From Arthrobacter sp. C2 (GTDB lineage: Bacteria > Actinomycetota > Actinomycetes > Actinomycetales > Micrococcaceae), in contig CP042428.1 in the NCBI GenBank assembly GCA_024207135.1, positions 2,480,001-2,544,000 on the forward strand: a stretch of DNA of 64,000 nucleotides, written 5' to 3'. Under the pieces are notes generated by a model that was given only the letters and a program-made list of their open reading frames with translations, did not search any database and was not told the DNA's origin. This document shows, one piece after another, positions 10,596 through 18,571 of the stretch (its first letter is position 1; each line of letters starts with the position of its first letter). The position numbers and the translations under genes were made by a program.

Positions 10596-11957
10596 ATGCC
10601 AAACACCGAGAACACACCGGCGCAATCCGCGCCCGGCACCGGGGGCAGGACGCCGGTCAAGGCCGCCCTGGCCAGCTTCATGGGCAGTGCCGTGGAATAC
10701 TACGACTTCTTCATCTTCGGCTCCGCCGCCGCACTGATCTTCCCGCACGTGTTCTTCCCCGACGCCGGCGCCAATGCCGCGGTGATGTCGCTGGCGACCT
10801 TCGGCTTCGCCTACGTGGCCCGCCCCATCGGCGCGGTCATCCTGGGACACTTCGGCGACCGGATCGGCCGGCAGAAGGTCTTGATGTTCACCCTGGTGCT
10901 GATGGGAGCCGCCACCTTCGCCATCGGCTGCCTGCCCACCTTCGACCAGATCGGCTGGTGGGCCCCGGCACTGCTGGTGCTGGCGCGCCTGCTGCAGGGC
11001 CTCTCCGCCGCCGGCGAGCAGGCGGGAGCCTCCTCCCTGACCCTGGAACACGCACCGGATGACCGCCGCTCCTTCTTCACTTCCTGGACGCTGACCGGCA
11101 CCCAGGGCGGCCAGATCCTCGCCGCGCTGATCTTCATTCCCGTGGTGGCCATGCCCGACGAGTTCAAGTTCGGCATCGGCTGGCGCATCCCGTTCTGGCT
11201 TTCGGCCGTGGTCGTCATCGTCACCTTCTTCATCCGCCGCTCGCTGCACGAGACCCCGGAGTTCGAAGAGGCCAAGAAGAACAACGAGATCGCCAAGCTG
11301 CCGCTGGGCGTGCTGATCCGCTTCCACTGGCGCGATGTGCTGCGCGTGGTCTTCTGCGCCTTCATCGCCGCGGTCTCCACCGTCTACGGCACCCTGGCCA
11401 TTTCCTATGGCAAGCAAATCGGGCACATGGACGAGTCGGTCACCCTGTGGCTGGTGGTCGCCGGCAACGTCGGGGCGCTGTTCACCCAGCCGTTCTTCGG
11501 GAAGCTGGCCGATCGGATCGGCCGCAAGCCGGTGTTCATCTACGGCGCGCTGTCCTCGGCGGCCTTCATGCCGTTCTACCTGCGCTCGATGGAAACCAGC
11601 AACACCCTGTTGCAGTTCGCACTCTCGGTGCTGGTCTTCTCCTGCGCCTACGCCGCGGCCAACGCCGTCTGGCCCTCCTTCTACGCGGAGATGTTCTCCT
11701 CCCAGGTCCGCTTCTCCGGCCTGGCCATCGGCACCCAGCTCGGCTTCCTGATGGCGGGCTTCGCCCCGTCCATCGTTGCGGCACTGGGCGGCTTGCAGCC
11801 CGGCGGCTGGGTGGTCATCAGCTTCTTCACCCTGGCGATCGCGCTGATCGCCTCGGTCTCCGCGCTGACCGCCAAGGAAACCTACAAGGTGCCCACGCAC
11901 CTTTTGGGCCGCACCGCGCACAAGGTGGAAAGCGCCTCCGGCGCCCACCTGCAGTAG
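10596..11957 (+). CDS. MFS permease of the metabolite:H+ symporter family (shikimate/quinate type)
   Basis: A 453-residue, 12-helix transporter. The SAVEYYDFFIFGSAAALIF signature in helix 1, GHFGDRIGRQKVL in the first cytoplasmic loop and GKLADRIGRKPVF in the middle loop identify the metabolite:H+ symporter subfamily, which includes shikimate, proline/betaine and alpha-ketoglutarate permeases. Its divergent placement against qsuD-qsuB and the shared operators make quinate or shikimate the likely substrate (inference from context). A strong terminator follows. Confidence 0.88.
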   Translation: MPNTENTPAQSAPGTGGRTPVKAALASFMGSAVEYYDFFIFGSAAALIFPHVFFPDAGANAAVMSLATFGFAYVARPIGAVILGHFGDRIGRQKVLMFTLVLMGAATFAIGCLPTFDQIGWWAPALLVLARLLQGLSAAGEQAGASSLTLEHAPDDRRSFFTSWTLTGTQGGQILAALIFIPVVAMPDEFKFGIGWRIPFWLSAVVVIVTFFIRRSLHETPEFEEAKKNNEIAKLPLGVLIRFHWRDVLRVVFCAFIAAVSTVYGTLAISYGKQIGHMDESVTLWLVVAGNVGALFTQPFFGKLADRIGRKPVFIYGALSSAAFMPFYLRSMETSNTLLQFALSVLVFSCAYAAANAVWPSFYAEMFSSQVRFSGLAIGTQLGFLMAGFAPSIVAALGGLQPGGWVVISFFTLAIALIASVSALTAKETYKVPTHLLGRTAHKVESASGAHLQ

Positions 11958-11977
11958 CGCCGCGGCACACCGCACCC

Positions 11978-12019
11978 AAGGCCCCGGTGCCTCCCGATTT
12001 CGGGAGGCGCCGGGGCCTT
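11978..12019. terminator. Strong bidirectional terminator
   Basis: AAGGCCCCGGTGCCTCCCG pairs across an ATTT loop with CGGGAGGCGCCGGGGCCTT, giving 19 bp with one G-T pair, with A- and T-rich ends. It separates the convergent permease and pRiA4b-like genes. Confidence 0.85.
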
Positions 12020-12041
12020 GTCATGCCGGGGTTCAATTACC

Positions 12042-13409
12042 TCAGGAGCGCAGCACGGCCAGGGCGAAGGCCCGTTCGAGCCCGGGCGCGCGGCCCCTAT
12101 TGCCGTTTTCCAGCACCGCCATGCGGAACGCCTTGGTGATGGCGTCGTACCTGTCCCCGAGCCTGTTGAAGTCGTCGTCCTCGATCGTGCGCCCGTCGTG
12201 GTGGACGTATTCCAGCAGCCGCATGCCCTCGTTGGTGCGCGCCGCGATGGCCTTGGATTCCGCGTCGCCCTCCCCGGCGGCAGCCAGCAGGGCCAGCATC
12301 GTCGCGTCGTAGGTGACCTTGTCCCGCACCGAATCCCGGGCACGTTTGGCCAGGTGCGCCCACAGCTTGGCCGGGTCCCGGGCCACGCGCAGCGCGGCGG
12401 GCGTGGCCACCAGCTTCTTGCCCTGGGCCTTGAGCAGGCCGACGTCCATGAGCATCAAGCGGAAATCATGGATGCCGTGCAGGTGCACCTCGGTCTTGCC
12501 GCCGAATTGCACGAAGTCCTCGTGCTCCCAGCCGATCCCCGCGATCACCTCCGGCAGCACGGATGGGGCCAGGTAGCCGGCCGCGGTCAGCGGCAGGCCC
12601 GCGCCCTCGCAGGCGTTGATCCACCACAGGATCGAGGCCATGGCCCGCGGTGCCTCCTCGGGCATTTCCGCCGTCGCCGGGTGTGCGAACACGTCGATTC
12701 CCAGGGTGTGGAGGAATTCGGCCAACACCATGCGGGCATGCACCGGGAGGGTGGAAAGCCACTTGCCGATCGCGGTGGCTTCCGGAATCCCGCCGAGCAG
12801 CAGGCGCACCCGCAGGTTCGCGGCTCCCGCGTCGAAGGCCTCCGGATCCACGGGCGTGAAATAGCCGGCGTGGGCCCTGAACCAATCCACGATGTAGCTT
12901 CGGTCGGGGTTCGCCGAGGGGACCCGGGACAGCTTGAGCATCTCGTACCAGCTGCCCAGTCCCCCGCAGTCTTCCAGCGGGACGCGCAGGGCGCCGTCGA
13001 GCACGCGGGCCTCGGGAACCGCGGGGTCCAGCGGCCGGGAGGATTCCTCGGTGATCAGGTGCATCCAGCTGTCGCCCAGGTCGTACTCGTACCAGAGCGT
13101 GCCTCCGGAGCGGGCCAGCGCTTGGGTCAGGGTGGAGCCGGTTTCGTCCTCGCCCTCCAGCCCGTCCTCGATGCTGCTGGCCATCAGCCAGGTGGTCGGC
13201 TGCTCGCCCGCCGCAACCTGGCCGCGGATGAAGGGATTGCGGTCCATGTACAGGTGCAGGTGGGAGTTGGTCCAGCCCAGCGCACCCTGCAGGACCTCGT
13301 GGAAACGCTCCAACGTCATGGATCCGTCGACCTCGAGGCGCCGCCAGATGGCCGGTTCCGAGCCATGGAGTTGGATGTGCAGCGTGTGTTGGGTACGCAG
13401 GTTCTTCAT
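12042..13409 (-). CDS. Plasmid pRiA4b ORF-3 family protein (IS1096 passenger TnpR-like)
   Basis: A 455-residue protein with the PRiA4_ORF3 domain in the first ~180 residues (HTLHIQLHGSEPAIWRRLEV; FHEVLQGALGWTNSHLHLY; LWYEYDLGDSWMHLI). The remaining ~270 residues form a mostly helical extension with no family I recognise. Despite the TnpR-passenger label, no recombinase or inverted repeats are visible around it. The start at MKNLRTQHTLH (13409) is chosen because the domain begins there; an in-frame ATG six codons earlier has no better ribosome binding site. Function is unknown. Confidence 0.75.
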   Translation of the reverse strand: MKNLRTQHTLHIQLHGSEPAIWRRLEVDGSMTLERFHEVLQGALGWTNSHLHLYMDRNPFIRGQVAAGEQPTTWLMASSIEDGLEGEDETGSTLTQALARSGGTLWYEYDLGDSWMHLITEESSRPLDPAVPEARVLDGALRVPLEDCGGLGSWYEMLKLSRVPSANPDRSYIVDWFRAHAGYFTPVDPEAFDAGAANLRVRLLLGGIPEATAIGKWLSTLPVHARMVLAEFLHTLGIDVFAHPATAEMPEEAPRAMASILWWINACEGAGLPLTAAGYLAPSVLPEVIAGIGWEHEDFVQFGGKTEVHLHGIHDFRLMLMDVGLLKAQGKKLVATPAALRVARDPAKLWAHLAKRARDSVRDKVTYDATMLALLAAAGEGDAESKAIAARTNEGMRLLEYVHHDGRTIEDDDFNRLGDRYDAITKAFRMAVLENGNRGRAPGLERAFALAVLRS

Positions 13410-13511
13410 GGTTCCAGTCTGGTGCATCGGGGGGCCAGCAGGGCTCCCCGGCGCCCTGTCCCCCGATTTTCCTGCGCCGAACCACGGCTTTCGCCGTGCC
13501 GGAGCGACATA

Positions 13512-14582
13512 ATGGCTTCCATGGACACCCCGCGCGGACCGCTGCAGCCGACAGGTGAAGGAACGGCGCACGTGACCCGCTTCGAACCGTCCGATGCGCT
13601 GCGCGAGCTGGTGGTCCACTATTGGCTTCCCACCTGGCAGATCCCTGCCGGAGCCACCCACGAACAGCGCATCCTTTCCTACCCGGGCTGCAACCTGGCC
13701 ATCGAGGACGGCGTCGGCACGCTCTATGGGCCTCTCACGCGGCTCTCGCTCAAGCGGCTGTCCGGCTCGGGCCGCGCATTCGGGGTGCTGTTGCGTCCGG
13801 GCACCGGTGCCCTGCTGTGCAACATTCCCCTTCCGGAGCTGGTGGACGGCTCGATCCCGGCCCTGGACTGCGGGCTGGATCGCGCCGGCGCCATCCACCA
13901 GGCCCTTTTCGCGGAGGGAACCACCGGGCACCGGCAGCGCCGCGCCATCGAAATCTTCGAGGACTGGCTGGTGGAACGGCTCCCGGAGGGCATGGACGAC
14001 GAAGGACTGCTGCTGAACCGGATCTGCGCCGACATCGAGTCCACCCCGGGCATCGGGCGCGTGGCACAGCTGAGCGAGCGCTGGCAGATCGGCGAGCGGG
14101 CGTTGCAGCGGCTGGTGCACGCCCGCATGGGCGTCTCGCCGAAGTGGTTGTTGCAGCGCCGCCGGCTCCAGGAGGCCGCGGCGCTCATGGGCCGGGGCAC
14201 CGGCCCGAACCTGGCTCGCCTGGCCCACGCGCTGGGCTATGCGGACCAGGCGCATTTCACCCGGGATTTCGCCGGCGTCACCGGGATGAGCCCGGGCGAG
14301 TACATCCGGCAGGTCCAGGCCGGGTCCGCCGGCAGCTGCGCCGCGCCGCGGTCCCGCTACGCGGTGCCCGTGGCGTTGAAGGTCTCCAGCCAGGCCGTGA
14401 CCCGGCGCTCGGATTCCTCCCGGGACAGGTCTTCCACGCGGGTCATGACGTTCCAGCGCCGCCCGAACGCATCCACGAAGGTGGCGAAGCGGTCCCCGGA
14501 GACGAAGTCGGCGGGCTGCTCAACGGCGGTGGCGCCGCGTTCCAGCGCACGTGCGAAGACGGCGTCCACGTCCTGCACGTAG
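13512..14582 (+). CDS. AraC family transcriptional regulator with antisense-overlapping tail
   Basis: A 356-residue ORF with GGAG 7 nt before its ATG. Residues 1-170 are a sensing domain of the DUF6597 type (VHYWLPTWQIP, SYPGCNLAIEDG, GVLLRPGTGALL). Residues ~175-275 are an AraC DNA-binding domain (RVAQLSERWQIGERALQRLVHARMGVSPKWLLQRRRLQEAA; LGYADQAHFTRDFAGVTGMSPGEYIRQ). The family normally ends about there, near nucleotide 14350. Here no stop occurs until 14582, so the last ~75 codons run antisense through the VOC gene. The tail is low in recognisable structure and is probably a by-product of a lost stop. Confidence 0.8.
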   Translation: MASMDTPRGPLQPTGEGTAHVTRFEPSDALRELVVHYWLPTWQIPAGATHEQRILSYPGCNLAIEDGVGTLYGPLTRLSLKRLSGSGRAFGVLLRPGTGALLCNIPLPELVDGSIPALDCGLDRAGAIHQALFAEGTTGHRQRRAIEIFEDWLVERLPEGMDDEGLLLNRICADIESTPGIGRVAQLSERWQIGERALQRLVHARMGVSPKWLLQRRRLQEAAALMGRGTGPNLARLAHALGYADQAHFTRDFAGVTGMSPGEYIRQVQAGSAGSCAAPRSRYAVPVALKVSSQAVTRRSDSSRDRSSTRVMTFQRRPNASTKVAKRSPETKSAGCSTAVAPRSSARAKTASTSCT

Positions 14583-14890
14583 ACCGCAAGGGAATTGTTG
14601 GTGTGCTGGGCGTCGGCCGCAACCAGCCCGTACCCCGGCTGCGGGTCCGAGAGCTGCAGGATTCCGTTGCCGAAGTCGAGCTCGGCATGCGAGACGGTGG
14701 GGCTGCCGTCCTCCTTCGGGGCACCTGGCATCACCGAGAGCACGGTGGCGCCGAAGACCTCGCGGTAGAACTCGATGGCTGCCTGCGCCGGCTCGACGAC
14801 GATGAACGGCGTCAGCGCCGTGTAGCCGTGCGGCACCCCGTTGGTCGTGTGCTTGCCGGTTGCTGCCGTGGTTGTTGGTTCCATGGGCAT
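14357..14890 (-). CDS. VOC family protein (PhnB/glyoxalase-like)
   Basis: A 177-residue single-VOC protein: GYTALTPFIVVEPAQAAIEFYREVFGATVL opens the first beta-alpha-beta-beta-beta module, and the second ends with FVDAFGRRWNVMTRVEDL, the DPFGxxW-like closing motif of the PhnB/3-demethylubiquinone branch. The C-terminus (REESERRVTAWLETF) is typical of that branch. Substrate unknown; the family covers isomerases, dioxygenases and antibiotic-binding proteins. AAAGGTGAG precedes the ATG. Its 3' 226 bp are overlapped on the other strand by the AraC ORF. Confidence 0.82.
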   Translation of the reverse strand: MPMEPTTTAATGKHTTNGVPHGYTALTPFIVVEPAQAAIEFYREVFGATVLSVMPGAPKEDGSPTVSHAELDFGNGILQLSDPQPGYGLVAADAQHTNNSLAVYVQDVDAVFARALERGATAVEQPADFVSGDRFATFVDAFGRRWNVMTRVEDLSREESERRVTAWLETFNATGTA

Positions 14891-15100
14891 GGTCTCTCAC
14901 CTTTCAAAGGTCTGGACGGTTGCTTGTCGTTCCATTGAACCCCTCATGCAGGTCCGCGGTCTTGAAGGAATCCGACAGGGTTCCGTGCCTACTCGTATTC
15001 CGGATCGCTGTCCGCCCGCTGGCTCGCCACGACATATCTTCGTGTTCCGGACATTGACGTGGAAGAATCCGATCAACTGCCCAACGAAGGACCTGTTCCA

Positions 15101-16339
15101 TTGACCTTGACCCAACCGAGTCTCCAACGCACCGCCAGCGGCAATGCCGCCTGGATCGTGGTGGTGGTTGCCGGCATCTCCGCCGCCCTGCATATCTGGA
15201 AACTGCCCGCGGCACTTCCAAGGATCCAGGAAGACATGGGCCTGTCCCTGCTTGCCGCCGGGGTGCTGCTGGGCATCGTGCAGGTGGCCGGCATGGTCGG
15301 CGGCCTGGCGGTGTCCCTGTTGGCCGAGGTCATCGGCGAGCGCCGGACCCTGCTGCTGGGATTGCTTTTCCTGAGTGCCGGGTCGATCTTTGGTGCCCTG
15401 TCCATCGGCGCGAACACCCTGCTGGCTTCGCGGGCCATCGAGGGCATCGGCTTCATTGTGGCCACCGTGGTGGGACCGGGCTTGATCCGCCGCCATGCAC
15501 CGTTTCGCCGCGTCAACCTGGCCGTCGGCTGCTGGAGTGCCTACCAGGGCACCGCGACCTTCGTGGGATTGATCGCCAGCGCCTACTTCCTGCAGGTCGG
15601 CACGTGGCAGGCGTGGTGGTGGGTCATGGCCGCCGTCAGCCTGGTGCCGATCCCGCTGGTGCTGCGCATGGTTCCGAAGGACCAACCCGCGGGGGCCGGG
15701 GGTGCCAAGGCGGCCGCCGGACGCATCGGCATCACCGCCCGTTCGCCCAAGGTGTGGCTCGCAGGGGTTGTTTTCGGCTGCTACACCGTCCAGTGGATGG
15801 CCGTGGTGGGATTCCTGCCTACGCTCTACGGGGACAGCGGATTGAGCGGCACGCACGCCGGGGTGTTGTCGGCCGTTGTCGGCGGGCTCAACGGGGTCGG
15901 CGCCATCATCACCGGAATGCTGCTCCAGCGTGGCGCCCCGGCCCGCGCCCTGCTGTTCCTCTCCTTCGTGTTGATGGCCGCGGCCGGCCTGCTGACCTTT
16001 GCCGTTGACTGGTCGCCGGTTCCCGGCGGACTGGCCTGGCAGGTCGCTTGCGTCGGGTTCTTCTCGCTCTCCGGGGCCATGATCCCGGCAACCATGACCC
16101 GGATGGCGGTTGACCTGGCCCCGGAGGGCGGTTCGGCCCCGGCCGCCATGGGCTTGATGCAGCAGATCTACAACGTCGGCAACTTCACCGGCCCGATGAT
16201 CGTGGCCTGGCTGGCCATGAGCACCGGCGGCTGGTCTTCGACCTGGTGGATGACCAGCGTCTTCGCCGTCCTGGGCATTGTCCTGTCCGCGGTTCTCGTC
16301 GGCCGACGCGGCAGCATGCATTTCTCGCACGCCCAGTAA
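15101..16339 (+). CDS. MFS transporter (CynX/NimT-like)
   Basis: A 412-residue transporter with 12 predicted helices. WIVVVVAGISAALHIWKLPAALPRIQEDMGLSLLAAGVLLG and the short loop AEVIGERRTLLL are typical of the CynX/NimT branch. TTG at 15101 is chosen because AAGGA lies 9 nt upstream; an in-frame GTG at 15059 lacks a ribosome binding site. Substrate unknown. Repeat copy 1 starts 17 bp after the stop codon. Confidence 0.8.
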   Translation: MTLTQPSLQRTASGNAAWIVVVVAGISAALHIWKLPAALPRIQEDMGLSLLAAGVLLGIVQVAGMVGGLAVSLLAEVIGERRTLLLGLLFLSAGSIFGALSIGANTLLASRAIEGIGFIVATVVGPGLIRRHAPFRRVNLAVGCWSAYQGTATFVGLIASAYFLQVGTWQAWWWVMAAVSLVPIPLVLRMVPKDQPAGAGGAKAAAGRIGITARSPKVWLAGVVFGCYTVQWMAVVGFLPTLYGDSGLSGTHAGVLSAVVGGLNGVGAIITGMLLQRGAPARALLFLSFVLMAAAGLLTFAVDWSPVPGGLAWQVACVGFFSLSGAMIPATMTRMAVDLAPEGGSAPAAMGLMQQIYNVGNFTGPMIVAWLAMSTGGWSSTWWMTSVFAVLGIVLSAVLVGRRGSMHFSHAQ

Positions 16340-16355
16340 GCGCGCACAACTGCAG

Positions 16356-16500
16356 TCACATGAAACGCGATGCCGTTGCCCATGGAATATCCAGAATGAT
16401 TGCCTAGAGTCGTAGTTGCCTCTTGAAGGTGCGAGTGATGAGAGCACCGGTCGGAAGAATCCCCCCATAATCTTCCGGCCGGTGCTCACCTCTTTAACGG
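16356..16500 (+). repeat. Structured intergenic repeat, copy 1
   Basis: Copy 1 of a 145-151 bp family. Conserved blocks in order: TCACA...AAACG, CATGG, ATCCA, CTAGAGTC (TAGAGT at 16405-16410), CCTCTTGAAGGTGCGAGTGATG, GAGCACCGG, CCGGCCGGTGCTC and TTTAACGG. The final hairpin (16442-16487) has a 17-bp stem, GAGCACCGGTCGGAAGA against TCTTCCGGCCGGTGCTC, with one G-U pair. It is followed by CTCTTTAA, so it should terminate transcription. An upstream GGTGC/GCACC hairpin would compete for the same bases. It lies at the upstream edge of the cre-like cluster. Confidence 0.75.
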
Positions 16501-16828
16501 TCATGTGGACTATGGACGCTCACCGACAGCGGTCCGGCTGCGCCGCGTGCCGGAGTCGCTCGAACAGTTCCTTCGGAACGCGGATGAGTTGGCCGTCCGT
16601 TGGCTCCGTCCGCGCAGACCGACGCCCCGGGAGACGTACCCCGTAGTCCCATTGGAGACGGTCGCAGCCGCCTGGGAAAGCCCCGTTCCCTGTTTGTCGG
16701 ATCGAAGACCAAGATGAACATGCCGAGTCCGGGCACTCCATAATTCCCACGTCCGGCATTAATCAGTGATATCCACCGACGCGAAAACAACCCTTGGGAA
16801 AAACGGGTGCAGGTGCAAGTATGTGCCC
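16501..16828. other. Intergenic region before HD-domain gene
   Basis: No gene is supported here. A minus-strand frame ending at 16520 contains a protein-like stretch (GQLIRVPKELFERLRHA) that might be a degraded gene end, but nothing recognisable surrounds it. Confidence 0.35.
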
Positions 16829-17515
16829 ATGATCAAAGTGCATCCACAGGCCAACCACTTCGGCCTGGACACCTCCAAGCACATCCCACCGCCGATGCCC
16901 GACCTTTTCGAGACCCATCCGCTTCTGGGTGAAATCTGGGGACGGGCCCGGTCCCTGCTGGCCGTGCGGGACAACGATGCCCATACCCTCCTATCCCTGT
17001 CCCTTGCCGCCTCGTTGCTCGATGCACGCCCACAGGCAGAACCGGGAGTGGTGCTGCCGGCCATGATGTTGCATGACATTGGCTGGTCCCAAGTCGAACC
17101 AGGCCTTGTGCTCGCCGCCATCGCCCCCGGCGGGGGGCGTCCGGAACTGGTCCTGCAGCACGAGAAGGAAGGTGCCCGTCTGTCCTCGGAGATCCTCGAG
17201 TCCCTCGGCGTGGATTCACTGGTGATCGAACAAGTCGCGACGATCATCGACGGGCACGACTCCCGCACCCATGCGCTGAACCCCGACGACGAAATCGTCA
17301 AGGACGCCGACAAGCTTTGGCGGCTGACCCCACATGGTCTCGACACCGTCATGGACTGGTTTGGGCTGCATCGCGGACAGGCCCTGCGCCTCTGCTCCTC
17401 ACGGGTGCTTGGAAAGCTCTTCACTCCCGAAGCCACCGTCATGGCCCGTGGGTTGATCGCGCTGGAACAGGCGAACCTTTGGCCCCGAAGCCGGGAACTG
17501 CGCCCGGGCGCCTGA
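16829..17515 (+). CDS. HD domain phosphohydrolase-like protein (CreD-like paralogue)
   Basis: A 228-residue protein with the HD-superfamily pattern: His in NDAHTLLSLSLA, MMLHDIGWSQVE (HD), IIDGHDSR, and Asp in DADKLWRL. It is clearly paralogous to the HD gene at 25472 (IIDGHDTR, MRDADRLWRF), and the two sit at opposite ends of the P450 cluster. By analogy with the cre pathway it could remove the phosphate from aryl phosphates. The start ATG at 16829 is chosen because homology to the paralogue begins near it; a GTG at 16766 is also in frame but has no clear ribosome binding site. Confidence 0.75.
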   Translation: MIKVHPQANHFGLDTSKHIPPPMPDLFETHPLLGEIWGRARSLLAVRDNDAHTLLSLSLAASLLDARPQAEPGVVLPAMMLHDIGWSQVEPGLVLAAIAPGGGRPELVLQHEKEGARLSSEILESLGVDSLVIEQVATIIDGHDSRTHALNPDDEIVKDADKLWRLTPHGLDTVMDWFGLHRGQALRLCSSRVLGKLFTPEATVMARGLIALEQANLWPRSRELRPGA

Positions 17516-17619
17516 AGACACTCCCCCATTCCCATATCCGTTCGGCATCCTCGGCCGGTGCTCGCCTACACTCAAGGATGCACGGCGGATACGTGCAGCT
17601 GAAGGAAGGGGGCCCAACG

Positions 17620-18438
17620 ATGGCCGGTGGAAACCGCGTGCCCGGAAGCACCGTGACTTCCAAGGTCCTTGCCATCATGGAAGTCTTTGAAACCTCGCGG
17701 CGGGCACTGAGCCTGACCGAAATCGCCGAAGCCTCGGGCGTGCCGCTGAGCACCACCCATCGTCTGGTGGGCGAGTTGGTCGATTGGGGCATGCTGAGCC
17801 GCGGGCCCAACGGCGGGATCCAACTGGGGCTGCGACTGTGGGCCATTGCCCAGAATGCGGGGCGCCAACTGCGCGACACCGCCCGCCCCTTCGTCCAGGA
17901 CCTCTTCTCCCTGACCGGGGAGACCAGCCAGCTCGCCGTGCGGGACGGCAACATGGCCCTGTACATCGACCGGGTCTACGGCTCCAAGCGGGTGCCGCGC
18001 GCCTCGCGGGTCGGCGGACGGTTGCCGCTCCATGCCACCGCGGTGGGCAAGGTGATCCTCGCGTACTCCGAGGATTGGGTCACCGATGCCTATCTCGGGC
18101 GCCCGCTGGCCACGGTCACCGGGCACACCCACATCAATCCGACTCGCCTGCGTGCCGAGCTGGCCCAGGTGCGGGAACGGGGCTACGCCACGACCCAGGA
18201 GGAGGTCATCCTGGGCTCGTGCTCGATTGCCGTGCCCGTTTTCCACACCGGTCGCCTGGGTTGCTCGATCGGTCTGGTGGTCTCATCATCCAATGCCGGC
18301 ACCATGACCAGGCACCTGCCCGTGCTCAGGGGTGTATCCCAGCGCATCGAGGCCGCAACGGCACACATCCCGCTGGAAACCCTCTTGGGCAGCGTCACCG
18401 GAGGCGCCCCGCTGCCGCCCATCGACCCCCAGCACTGA
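17620..18438 (+). CDS. IclR family regulator of the P450 cluster
   Basis: A 272-residue IclR protein: winged helix with ALSLTEIAEASGVPLSTTHRLVGELVDWGML (recognition helix S-T-T-H-R-L), then an effector domain with RLPLHATAVGKVILAY and GCSIAVPVFHTGRLGCSIGLVV. GAAGGAAGGGG lies 7 nt before the ATG at 17620; an ATG 14 codons earlier is less well placed. It probably controls the adjacent P450 operon through the inverted repeat at 18445-18460. Its recognition helix matches that of the IclR at 54396, whose sites also end in TGGGAA. Confidence 0.87.
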   Translation: MAGGNRVPGSTVTSKVLAIMEVFETSRRALSLTEIAEASGVPLSTTHRLVGELVDWGMLSRGPNGGIQLGLRLWAIAQNAGRQLRDTARPFVQDLFSLTGETSQLAVRDGNMALYIDRVYGSKRVPRASRVGGRLPLHATAVGKVILAYSEDWVTDAYLGRPLATVTGHTHINPTRLRAELAQVRERGYATTQEEVILGSCSIAVPVFHTGRLGCSIGLVVSSSNAGTMTRHLPVLRGVSQRIEAATAHIPLETLLGSVTGGAPLPPIDPQH

Positions 18439-18444
18439 ACTGTC

Positions 18445-18460
18445 TTCCACTGAGTGGGAA
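18445..18460. promoter_or_regulatory. Putative IclR operator upstream of P450 gene
   Basis: TTCCACTGAGTGGGAA contains a CCACT-G-AGTGG palindrome with outer TTCC/GGAA. It lies 7 bp after the iclR stop and 112 bp before the P450 start. It resembles the sites at 52669 and 54323. Confidence 0.55.
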
Positions 18461-18571
18461 ACTATCCACACGCTTTGCGTGTGTCGTGGGTAACACTTGA
18501 GGCAATGAAAGTTTCGCAGCCCACAATCGGGCGGCGCAACCCCGATCTTCCTTCCTCAAGGAGTCAGTTCC

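Noticed and set aside
12042-13409. pRiA4b/TnpR-passenger protein as evidence of a transposon here
   Set aside because: The family name comes from plasmid and IS contexts, but no transposase, resolvase catalytic motif or terminal repeats surround the gene.
16520-16759. Short minus-strand ORF with GQLIRVPKELFERLRHA
   Set aside because: Part of it looks protein-like, but there is no start signal, the rest is low-quality, and no family was recognised; mentioned only in the intergenic note.
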